NCBI GenBank assembly: GCA_041166085.1
Contig: JBEEFP010000058.1
Coordinates: 5,604 to 69,603 of the forward strand
Reading direction: 5' to 3'
Source: JBEEFP01 sp041166085
Lineage (GTDB): Bacteria > Actinomycetota > Acidimicrobiia > Acidimicrobiales > JAFATL01
DNA: 64,000 nucleotides
The translations under genes were made by a program, and so were the position numbers. The number at the start of each line of letters is the position of its first letter. The stretch's first letter is position 1. This document shows positions 1-6,624 of this stretch, piece after piece. The notes beneath the pieces are model-generated. The model had not been told where the DNA came from. It made no database searches and saw nothing but the letters and a program-made list of their open reading frames with translations.

Positions 1-2
1 TG

Positions 3-296
3 GCCGCGGCGGACCGCGCCGGCAAGGTGGCGGCCGTGATCGACGCGACCGAGGCGCTCGCCGACGCGCTGGCCGACGAAGGCGCGTACGACAGGGCCGC
101 CGTCCTGCTCGGGGGGGCCGAAGCCATGCGCGCCGACACGGGCACAGGTGAAGGCGGCACCGCACCGCTCGTCGGGGACCGCGCCCGCGCCGTCGCGGAA
201 GAGGCACTCGGCGAGGTCAGGCTGGCCGAGCGACTGGCCGAGGGCCGCCGGCTCTCCTACGCCGAGGTCGTCGCCCTCGCCGTCGGCACCGACTGA
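3..296 (+). CDS. C-terminal fragment of a large ATPase/TPR-type transcriptional regulator or cyclase-like protein (5' end outside window)
   Basis: The reading frame is open from the left edge to the TGA at 294-296, giving the last 97 residues. The fragment is Ala-rich and helical, with a segment reading GAYDRAAVLLGGAEAMRA and a tail AEGRRLSYAEVVALAV. This combination (an 'A-A-LLG-A-EA-R' helix followed by 'EGR-L---E-VALA' at the very C-terminus) is typical of the TPR tails of AfsR/NB-ARC, LuxR-type and adenylate-cyclase-domain regulators in actinomycetes. The DNA-binding or cyclase domain that would name the gene is outside the window, so the family call is inference. A long stem-loop follows 33 bases after the stop. 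Confidence 0.55.
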   Translation, partial: AAADRAGKVAAVIDATEALADALADEGAYDRAAVLLGGAEAMRADTGTGEGGTAPLVGDRARAVAEEALGEVRLAERLAEGRRLSYAEVVALAVGTD

Positions 297-328
297 GCCC
301 TCCCGTTTCCTCGGCGGCCTCACCCCTC

Positions 329-381
329 CTGACTCTTCGGCACTTCGGGGGAATAGGGCCCCCGAAGTGCCGAAAAGTCAG
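329..381. terminator. Long stem-loop B1, probable terminator (family B)
   Basis: A 23-bp stem (329-351 with 359-381) has one mismatch (335/375) and a 7-nt loop. The outer arms read CTGACTCTTC and GAAAAGTCAG. It sits in the 202-base gap between two plus-strand genes. The same outer arms occur around an unrelated inner stem at 34959-35013. Confidence 0.6.
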
Positions 382-399
382 CCCGCGGGTCGGGACGCG

Positions 400-417
400 A
401 TGGCCCGATCGGGCCAT
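400..417. promoter_or_regulatory. Perfect 18-bp palindrome upstream of the secreted protein gene, operator-like
   Basis: ATGGCCCGATCGGGCCAT is a perfect dyad with no spacer, centred about 90 bases before the start codon at 499. A no-loop palindrome is better explained as a binding site for a dimeric regulator than as a terminator. No regulator can be assigned from the sequence. Confidence 0.3.
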
Positions 418-498
418 GGTCGTCGCTGCCCCGCGTGCGTACCGTTCGCAGCGGAGGGGGACCGGCGACGCGGGGTCGCAACAGAAGGCATCCATCGC

Positions 499-1731
499 AT
501 GCGTCGTCGTCTCCTTGCTGCAGCAGCCGCGCTTCCCCTCGCGCTGCTGGTCACCCTCCTGCCGAGCAACGCCGGCGCCGAGGCCAGCGTCTCGGGCTGG
601 ACCAACGCCTGCTTCTCGACCGGCTGCACGCCCGGCACGAGCAGCAGCCTCCAGGTCTCGCCCCTCCTCGGGATGGCCTACATCAACGCAACGTTCGCGG
701 GCTCGACGGCCGACGGCGCCCTCGCCCTCGGTGGCGCGCCCGACATGCCCAACGTGGACAACCTGGGCAGCTTGATGCTGGCTGCAGTGGACGCTTCCTA
801 CGAGGGCGTCACCTTCGACCTGCGGATCCGCATCGGCGGGGCGACGGTCGCGGTGCCCGCTGTTCTCCATGGCGCCGTGACCGCCGGCGGCACCGGTGGG
901 GTCGTCGTCGACTTCGCGAACGATCCCCACCCCTTCGCGTTGGGCGAGGGCGTGGTGCTCGCCGTGTCCGTGCAGGACGTCGCGGTGTCGCCGGGCGCGA
1001 CGGTGGCGGTCAGCGGCGTGGTGACCACATCGGACGGCGCGCCCCCGGCCGGAGCGGTCGTGCCCACACCCGTGCCGGGTGCCACGCCGCTCGCCATCGC
1101 CGGGGTGGCCGCCGGCAGGCCTTTCGCCGGCCACACCGCGGGCGGGGTGCTGCCGCTTGCCCTCGAGACCGTCAGCGTCGTGGCGCTGCCCGGGGTCAAC
1201 GGCGGGCAGTACACCATCGAAGTCGCGCTGGACACCCCGGTGCGCGCCAGCGCGGTGTTCACCGGCACCGTCACCGGCACGGTGGTGGCCGCCGGCACCG
1301 GGGCCTACGTCATCGACTTCCCCGACGCGCCCGTGATCGTCGACATGCCGGGCGGACGACTGTCGGTGAGCGTCAACGACCTCGCCGTCGCGCCGGGACA
1401 CGACGCCGTGCTCACCGGCCAGATCGTGCAGCCGCCGTGGAACCAGCCGCCGGTGGCGACGGCCGACACCTTCTCCCGCAAGAGCGGCAACCACGACGCC
1501 ACCGGCAACGTGCTCGGCAACGACAGCGACCCCGAGGGCGACCCGCTCACCGCCGAGCTGGTGTCCGATGCGGCCAACGGCAGCGTCACCTTGGCTCCCA
1601 ACGGCACGTTCACCTACCGGTCGCGCCCACCGCACCAGGCACCGGACAGCTTCGTCTACCGGGTGAGCGACGGACGGGTGTGGTCAGCTCCCGTCGCCGT
1701 CACGATCACGCCCGCCAACGCCAAGCGGTAG
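499..1731 (+). CDS. Secreted surface protein with a C-terminal Ig/cadherin-like domain
   Basis: This is a 410-residue exported protein of unknown role. The ATG at 499 is chosen because it opens a classical signal peptide: MRRR, then a hydrophobic LLAAAAALPLALLVTLL stretch, then SNAGAEA as a likely cleavage region. The mature part starts with a Cys-containing SGWTNACFSTGCTP segment, followed by Val/Ala/Gly-rich beta-strand repeats. The last ~95 residues match the bacterial Ig-like/cadherin-like (Big_9/VCBS type) pattern: PPVATADTF, then NVLGNDSDPEGDPL, then GTFTYRS, and finally DSFVYRVSDG. Such domains are found in surface adhesins and matrix proteins. No sortase motif or transmembrane anchor is visible, so it is probably released or loosely bound. 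Its 3' end overlaps the convergent P450 gene by 48 bases. Family of the N-terminal half is not recognised. Confidence 0.75.
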   Translation: MRRRLLAAAAALPLALLVTLLPSNAGAEASVSGWTNACFSTGCTPGTSSSLQVSPLLGMAYINATFAGSTADGALALGGAPDMPNVDNLGSLMLAAVDASYEGVTFDLRIRIGGATVAVPAVLHGAVTAGGTGGVVVDFANDPHPFALGEGVVLAVSVQDVAVSPGATVAVSGVVTTSDGAPPAGAVVPTPVPGATPLAIAGVAAGRPFAGHTAGGVLPLALETVSVVALPGVNGGQYTIEVALDTPVRASAVFTGTVTGTVVAAGTGAYVIDFPDAPVIVDMPGGRLSVSVNDLAVAPGHDAVLTGQIVQPPWNQPPVATADTFSRKSGNHDATGNVLGNDSDPEGDPLTAELVSDAANGSVTLAPNGTFTYRSRPPHQAPDSFVYRVSDGRVWSAPVAVTITPANAKR

Positions 1732-2874
1732 CGACTCCAGCCCGCGCAGCACCGCGGTCGGACGCCACACCGGCGTCCCGGCCAGCCCCAGCTCGGGGAA
1801 GCGCTCGAGCAGCGCGGGCAGAGCGATCTGCGCCTCCCGCCTGCTGAGGGCCGCGCCCAGGCAGAAGTGCACGCCCTGGCCGAAGGCGAGGTGCGGGTTG
1901 GGGTGGCGCGCCACGTCGAGGACGTCGGCGTCGGGGAAGCGGGCCGGATCGCGGTTCGCCGCGCCGAGGGCGGCGACGACCGAGTCCCCCGCCGCGATCG
2001 CCACCCCGCCGATGTCGGTGTCCGCCAACGCCGCGCGGTTGATCATCTGGGCCGGGCTGTCGTAGCGCAGCAGTTCCTCGACCGCGGTGCGCACGCCCGC
2101 CGCGTCGGACTTGCGCAGCGCGTCGAGCTGGTCGGGCGCGCGCAGCAGCGCCAGCAGGCCGTTGCCGATGAGGTTGGTGGTCGTCTCGTGACCGGCGAAG
2201 ACCAACAGCGTGCAGAGCGACGTGACTTCGGCTTCGGTGAGGGCGTCGTCGTCCTCGGCTTCGAGCATGCGACTCACGAGGTCGTCGCCCGGCGTCCGGC
2301 GCCGCTCGGCGACCAGCGACGCCACGTACGCGCCCATGCCCTCCGCGCCGCCGAACGCCTTCGCCGTCTTGCTGTAGAAGCGGTCCATCCCCGCGGCCAT
2401 CTCGCGCGACCACGCGCTGAACTGGGCCCGATCCGCCTCCGGCACCCCGAACAGCTCCGCGATCACCGTGATGGGCAGCGGGTAGGCGAAGTCCCGGATC
2501 AGGTCGAACCTGGGCTCGGTGATCTGGTCGAGGAGGCGGTCGACCATCGACTCGATGCGGGGACGGAGCACCTCGGTCTCGCGGGCGGTGAAGCCGCGCT
2601 GGGCCAGGCGGCGGACGGCGGTGTGCTCGGGCGGGTCGCTGCCGATGGAGCGCGATGACCGCTTCGCCGCCGCCCCGCCACCCTTGGCGGCGCGGGCGCG
2701 GTCGGCCGTCAACGCAGGGTCGGAGAAGAAGGCCTCGCAGTCGGCGTAACGGGTCAGGAACCAGCTGCGGTGACGGTCGCTCCAGTGGACCGGGTCCTCG
2801 GCACGGATGCGCGCCCAGGTGGGATAGGGGTCGGCGACGAACCCCGGGTCGCGCAGATCGAGCGCGTGCGTCAC
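1684..2874 (-). CDS. Cytochrome P450
   Basis: A 396-residue soluble bacterial class P450 of normal length. Visible signatures are the I-helix oxygen-activation motif AGHETTTN, the K-helix ExxR (EELLR), and the heme loop FGQGVHFCLG with the axial Cys. The DPPEHTAVRR segment is also typical. It would oxidise a small organic substrate using electrons from ferredoxin and a reductase. A ferredoxin gene lies at 14640 but is not adjacent. The GTG at 2874 is chosen because it overlaps the TGA of the upstream nitronate monooxygenase gene (GTGA at 2871-2874), which implies translational coupling. The substrate is unknown. The 3' end overlaps the convergent surface protein gene. Confidence 0.92.
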   Translation of the reverse strand: MTHALDLRDPGFVADPYPTWARIRAEDPVHWSDRHRSWFLTRYADCEAFFSDPALTADRARAAKGGGAAAKRSSRSIGSDPPEHTAVRRLAQRGFTARETEVLRPRIESMVDRLLDQITEPRFDLIRDFAYPLPITVIAELFGVPEADRAQFSAWSREMAAGMDRFYSKTAKAFGGAEGMGAYVASLVAERRRTPGDDLVSRMLEAEDDDALTEAEVTSLCTLLVFAGHETTTNLIGNGLLALLRAPDQLDALRKSDAAGVRTAVEELLRYDSPAQMINRAALADTDIGGVAIAAGDSVVAALGAANRDPARFPDADVLDVARHPNPHLAFGQGVHFCLGAALSRREAQIALPALLERFPELGLAGTPVWRPTAVLRGLESLPLGVGGRDRDGDGS

Positions 2875-4013
2875 GCGTCTTCGAGCTGGTGCGCCACCTT
2901 CTCTGCCGACTCGATGTACTCCTCGACCATCTCCAGCACGACCTGGCGGGCCGGGCGCACCGTGTTCATGGCGCCGACGATCTGCCCGACGAAGTAGTTG
3001 GCCAGCTGGTTGGCGCCGCTGCCCTCCTGCGTCGCCGATCGCTGGATGCGCAGCTGGGCCTCGGCCACCAGCGCCGACTGCAGCGGCATGGCGAGCGTCG
3101 GCGGCGCGTCCTCGCGATCCCACTCGTCGGTCCACGCGGTGCGCAGCATGCGGGCCGGCTTGCCGGTGAGGCTGCGGGAGCGGACGGTGTCGCGCGACGT
3201 GGCGTGGAGGAACTTCTCCTTCACCGCCGGCTGCGTCTCTGCCTCCTCGGTGGTCAGCCACACCGACCCGCACCACACGCCTTCGGCGCCGAGGGCCATG
3301 GACGCGGCGATCTGACGGCCCCGGCCGATCCCCCCGGCCGCCAGCACCGGCGTCGGCGCGACGGCATCGACCACCTCGGGCACCAGCACCATGGTGGAGA
3401 TCTCACCGGTGTGGCCGCCCGCCTCGGTGCCCTGGGCGACGATGATGTCCGCGCCCGCCTGCTGGTGCCGTTCCGCGTGCACACGCGTGCCGGCCAGCGC
3501 GGCGACGAGCACGTCCTCCGAGTGGGCCCGCTCGATGAGGGCGGGCGGGGGCGGACCGAGTGCCGACGCCACGAGCTTCACCTTGTGGGCGAAGGTGACG
3601 TCGAGGAGGGGCTCGTAGGTCTTGGGCGAGATCGACAGGCCGCCGCCCCGCCACATCTCCCCCGCCATCTCCGCGGGCAGAGGCGGCACGCCGTAGCGAG
3701 CGAGGATGTCGTCGACGAACTCCTGCTGCTCGGCGGGGAGCAGCTGGCGCACCGACTCACGGTTGATCTCGAAGCCGCCCTCGTCGGCGCCCGCGTACTT
3801 CTGGGGCAGGAGCAGGTCGAGGCCGTAGGGCTTGCCCTTGGTCTCGTCCTCGATCCATCCCAGGTCGATCTCGAGCTGCTTGGGGGAATGCGCCACCGCC
3901 CCCAGCACCCCGAACCCGCCGGCGTTGGTGACCGCCGCCACCACGTCCCGGCAATGGCTGAAGGCCAGGATGGGGAACTCGATCCCGAGCATGTCGCACA
4001 CGCGCGTTCTCAT
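2871..4013 (-). CDS. Nitronate monooxygenase / 2-nitropropane dioxygenase-like FMN enzyme
   Basis: A 380-residue TIM-barrel flavoprotein. The N-terminus (MRTRVCDMLGIEFPI) and the FMN-binding pattern (GADIIVAQGTEAGGH, later VLAAGGIGRGRQIAASMALGAEGVWCG) are those of the NMO/2NPD family, which oxidises alkyl nitronates. Many members act on other substrates. It is cotranscribed with the P450 (4-base overlap), so the two may act on the same xenobiotic or lipid-derived compound; that is inference. The ATG at 4013 is supported by the match to family N-termini. Its leader carries two stem-loops (4034-4050 and 4077-4099). Confidence 0.88.
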   Translation of the reverse strand: MRTRVCDMLGIEFPILAFSHCRDVVAAVTNAGGFGVLGAVAHSPKQLEIDLGWIEDETKGKPYGLDLLLPQKYAGADEGGFEINRESVRQLLPAEQQEFVDDILARYGVPPLPAEMAGEMWRGGGLSISPKTYEPLLDVTFAHKVKLVASALGPPPPALIERAHSEDVLVAALAGTRVHAERHQQAGADIIVAQGTEAGGHTGEISTMVLVPEVVDAVAPTPVLAAGGIGRGRQIAASMALGAEGVWCGSVWLTTEEAETQPAVKEKFLHATSRDTVRSRSLTGKPARMLRTAWTDEWDREDAPPTLAMPLQSALVAEAQLRIQRSATQEGSGANQLANYFVGQIVGAMNTVRPARQVVLEMVEEYIESAEKVAHQLEDA

Positions 4014-4033
4014 GGGACCGAGCGTACGACGCG

Positions 4034-4050
4034 GGGGCCTGTCAGGCCCC
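4034..4050 (-). terminator. Small GC hairpin in the nitronate monooxygenase leader
   Basis: GGGGCC (4034-4039) pairs with GGCCCC (4045-4050) around a 5-nt loop. It has no T-tract. Together with the stronger hairpin at 4077-4099 it could end thiolase transcription or attenuate the downstream gene. Confidence 0.3.
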
Positions 4051-4076
4051 TTCGGCGCCCCTCCACGCCCACCACC

Positions 4077-4099
4077 CCGGCCAGGGGAGCCCTGGCCGG
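4077..4099 (-). terminator. Strong 10-bp stem-loop between thiolase and nitronate monooxygenase genes
   Basis: CCGGCCAGGG (4077-4086) and CCCTGGCCGG (4090-4099) form a perfect stem with a 3-nt loop. It lies 277 bases past the thiolase stop and 64 bases before the next start, all on the minus strand. Terminator or attenuator are both possible. Confidence 0.4.
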
Positions 4100-4375
4100 A
4101 GTGGTGTCTGACTGGAGGGCCAACTTGGCGAGTGCAGAGTGGGCGGGGTCGACGTGGCGACGTCGGCCCCGATGCCCGGGGGAATACAGCAGAGAACTCG
4201 GCGACGACGTGGGCGGCCGGCACGACAATGCGCGCGGCCAGTCCGTGAGCGGCATGGGTTCTCAGCCGTCTGCAGCACCCCCCTGCTGGCATTCTGTTCC
4301 TGTTGCAGGGGCCATACAAGGACCGGCGTGCAATGCCCGACTTGCCCGCCCCCACCCCAAGGCAGGCAGCTGGGG

Positions 4376-5572
4376 TCAGGCGGGCGAAGGCGCCTTGTAG
4401 ACGGTGACGACGGCGGCACCGCCGAGGCCGATGTTGTGCTGGATGGCGGCCTTGGCTCCGTCGACCTGACGCTTGTCCGCATCGCCGCGGAGCTGCCATG
4501 TCAGCTCGGAGCACTGGGCCAGGCCCGTGGCACCGAGGGGGTGCCCCTTGGAGATGAGGCCGCCGGACGGGTTCACGACCCACTGGCCGCCGTAGGTGAC
4601 GGCGCCCTCGTCGATCAGCTTGCCGGCCATGCCCTCGGGGCACAGACCGAGCGCTTCGTAGGTGATCATCTCGTTGGCGCTGAAGCAATCGTGCAGCTCG
4701 ATCACCTGCACGTCCTCCGGGCCCATGCCCGACTCCTCGTACGCCTTCTGCGCGGCGCGACGGGACATGTCGGCGCCCGCGAGGTTGATGCAACTCTTCT
4801 CGCTGAAGGTGCGCTCGTTGTCCGTCGCCATCGCCTGACCCGCGATCTCGACGGCGCGGTCGCGCATGCCGTGCTCGTTGGCGTAGCGCTCGCTGACGAG
4901 CACGACCGCACCCGCGCCGTCCGACGTCGGGCAGCACTGCAGCTTGGTGAGCGGCTCGTAGACCATCGGTGCGTCGAGGATGTCCTGCAGCGAGTACTCG
5001 TCGCGGAATTGGCTGTACGGGTTGTTCACCGAGTGACGGTGGTTCTTCTCGCCGATCTTGGCGAACTGCTCTGCGGTCGTCCCGTAGCGCTCCATGTGCT
5101 CGCGCCCGGCGTTGCCGAACACTTGCGCGGCGGGCGGCGAAGGAGCGAAGCCGCGCAGCTCGATCATCTGGGTCAGCTGCTTGGACATCGGTGGCCGCCG
5201 GTCAGGGAACTTCATCCCGAGGCTGCCCTTCTCCATCTTCTCGAAGCCGACGCAGAGGATGACGTCCGCGATGCCGCCGGCGATGAGCTGGCGCCCGAGG
5301 AACAGCGCCGACGAACCCGTCGAGCAGTTGTTGTTGACATTGACGATCGGGATGCCCGTGAGTCCGATCTCGTACAGGCCCTCCTGGCCCGCGGTCGAGT
5401 CGCCGTAGCAGTAGGCGGCGATGGCCTGCTCGATGTCGTCGTAGGCCACGCCCGCGTCCTCGAGCGCCTTGGTGCCGGCTTCCTTCACCATGTCGGGGTA
5501 ATCCCACTCCCGGGACCCCGGCTTCTCGAACTTGGTCATGCCGACGCCGGCCACGAACACCTTGTTGGTCAT
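4376..5572 (-). CDS. Thiolase-family protein (acetyl-CoA acetyltransferase / SCP2-type thiolase)
   Basis: A 398-residue thiolase of the lipid-transfer-protein/SCP-x type, which cleaves 3-ketoacyl-CoA in fatty acid or sterol side-chain breakdown. The nucleophile Cys lies in NVNNNCSTGSSAL; the C-terminal catalytic block is seen as ELHDCFSANE and GHPLGATG. The ATG at 5572 (MTNKVFVAGVGMTKFEKPG) matches the family N-terminus. The short unrelated extension upstream was rejected. No acyl-CoA dehydrogenase or hydratase partner is nearby. It is divergent from the receiver gene at 5634 across 61 bases. Confidence 0.9.
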   Translation of the reverse strand: MTNKVFVAGVGMTKFEKPGSREWDYPDMVKEAGTKALEDAGVAYDDIEQAIAAYCYGDSTAGQEGLYEIGLTGIPIVNVNNNCSTGSSALFLGRQLIAGGIADVILCVGFEKMEKGSLGMKFPDRRPPMSKQLTQMIELRGFAPSPPAAQVFGNAGREHMERYGTTAEQFAKIGEKNHRHSVNNPYSQFRDEYSLQDILDAPMVYEPLTKLQCCPTSDGAGAVVLVSERYANEHGMRDRAVEIAGQAMATDNERTFSEKSCINLAGADMSRRAAQKAYEESGMGPEDVQVIELHDCFSANEMITYEALGLCPEGMAGKLIDEGAVTYGGQWVVNPSGGLISKGHPLGATGLAQCSELTWQLRGDADKRQVDGAKAAIQHNIGLGGAAVVTVYKAPSPA

Positions 5573-5633
5573 GCCGGGATCCTGCCAGCCACTTTGGCCT
5601 TGGCGCATCTCGCGTGGGCAGAATGTCCCCGGG

Positions 5634-6011
5634 ATGCCCGGGGAGGAGAAGGTTCAGGTCGTGCTCGTCGACGACGAGCCGGACATGCTCATGATGATGC
5701 GCCTGCACCTGGGCAGGGATGCGCGTTTCGAGATCGTCGCTGAGGCCGGCGACGGACGAGAGGGGCTCGACCGGTGCGCGGAGCTCCAGCCGGACATCGT
5801 CGTGCTCGACGTGAAGATGCCTGGGATGGACGGCATGACCGCGATGCCGCTCATCCGCGCCGCGTCACCAGCGACCAAGGTCGTGCTCTTCACCGCCTTC
5901 TCCGACCTGGTCGACGTCGAGGAGGTCCGCAGCAACGACGCCGAGCTGCTGGAGAAGAGCGCGCCGCTGCCCTGGCTCATCGAGCGCCTCTTCACGCTGG
6001 CCCGGACCTGA
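5634..6011 (+). CDS. Stand-alone response-regulator receiver domain
   Basis: A 125-residue CheY-like protein with nothing beyond the receiver fold. The acidic pair is in VLVDDEPDM, the phospho-acceptor Asp is in VVLDVKMPGMDG, the Thr is in LFTAFSD, and the conserved Lys is in LLEKSAP. Phosphorylation by an unknown kinase would be its input; the output must be a protein partner, since there is no DNA-binding or enzymatic domain. It converges on the fibre/c-di-GMP operon (7-base gap to the TasA-like stop at 6019). A functional link to that operon is possible but rests only on position. Confidence 0.85.
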   Translation: MPGEEKVQVVLVDDEPDMLMMMRLHLGRDARFEIVAEAGDGREGLDRCAELQPDIVVLDVKMPGMDGMTAMPLIRAASPATKVVLFTAFSDLVDVEEVRSNDAELLEKSAPLPWLIERLFTLART

Positions 6012-6018
6012 GGCGCGC

Positions 6019-6624
6019 TCAGCCCACCGACCAGTCGAAGTCCACGCCCGCCTTCGCGCCGGGCGACGCGTCGGGCGAGAGCTCGAAGCCGAAGCGGAAG
6101 GTGCGACTGTCGCCCGCGCCGGCCGGAGTGAAGACGTCGAGGCCGTTGCCGGGGCCGTGGGCGGCCGCGAACCCGTCGACGCCGCCGTCGTAGAGCGAAC
6201 GCTCGGGGATGAACCCGTTGCACGAGCCGAAGCCGCCGCCCCGTCCCACGTCGAGGGTCATGTTCATGCCGCGGACCAGCGCGCCGGTGGCCCGCGCGGC
6301 CAGGGCCACGGGAGCCTGACCGTGCACGCCCGCGTAGGTGACGGTGATGCAGTTCTCGTAGCGCTGCCCCGGCACCATGGCCGGGACGTCGAACAGGCTG
6401 CGGTCGACGTCGTCGTCGCGGAGCGACACCGCGCCGGAGCGGAAGTTGCCAGTGGCGTCGGTGCCGGTGCGGAAGGCATCGCCGGACCGGTTGACGACCA
6501 GGAAGCTGATGAGCAGCACGGTGGCGGCCGCGGCCAGCAGCCGCACCAGCGACCGCGTCCCGTCGACCGGCTCGTCGTCGTCAGACAGGTCGTCGGGTTC
6601 CACCGGGGTCATGACGGACGTCAT
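6019..6624 (-). CDS. TasA/camelysin-like secreted fibre protein (second paralogue), SipW-type signal peptide
   Basis: A 201-residue exported protein, last gene of the four-gene operon. A cytosolic acidic leader is followed by one hydrophobic segment (LVRLLAAAATVLLISFLVV) and then DAFRTGTDATGNFRSGAVSLRDDD without line break in the protein; this corresponds to the 'AF-dxT---g--f--GtvtL-DdD' start of mature TasA/camelysin proteins. Later hallmarks shared with the protein at 10792-11400 are M-PG, CITVTYAG, DVGRGGG and a second Cys in SCNGF. Such proteins form extracellular fibres in Bacillus biofilms after cleavage by SipW. Its ATG (6624) overlaps the TGA of the GGDEF-EAL gene, so its translation is coupled to that enzyme. 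A second in-frame ATG is at 6612. Confidence 0.75.
   Translation of the reverse strand: MTSVMTPVEPDDLSDDDEPVDGTRSLVRLLAAAATVLLISFLVVNRSGDAFRTGTDATGNFRSGAVSLRDDDVDRSLFDVPAMVPGQRYENCITVTYAGVHGQAPVALAARATGALVRGMNMTLDVGRGGGFGSCNGFIPERSLYDGGVDGFAAAHGPGNGLDVFTPAGAGDSRTFRFGFELSPDASPGAKAGVDFDWSVG

Larger units (their letters stand above)
4014..4375. other. Intergenic region with two stem-loops and no convincing gene
   Basis: This 362-base gap separates two minus-strand genes, thiolase and nitronate monooxygenase. It contains a 10-bp perfect stem with a GAG loop (4077-4099) and a smaller GGGGCC/GGCCCC hairpin (4034-4050). I found no start codon with a ribosome site or family-like reading frame on either strand and no clear promoter. 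Confidence 0.5.

Noticed and set aside
217..1635. Long open frame on the minus strand opposite the surface protein gene
   Set aside because: Composition is Arg/Gly/His-rich low complexity as expected from reading high-GC third positions in reverse; it has no ribosome site or family features.
2655..4400. Long plus-strand open frame across P450 and nitronate monooxygenase genes
   Set aside because: It is antisense to two clear enzyme genes and shows only Arg/Gly/Ala-rich noise.
1684..5572. P450, nitronate monooxygenase and thiolase as part of a natural product cluster
   Set aside because: No synthase, carrier, tailoring or resistance genes nearby; the thiolase is separated by a 362-base gap with hairpins.
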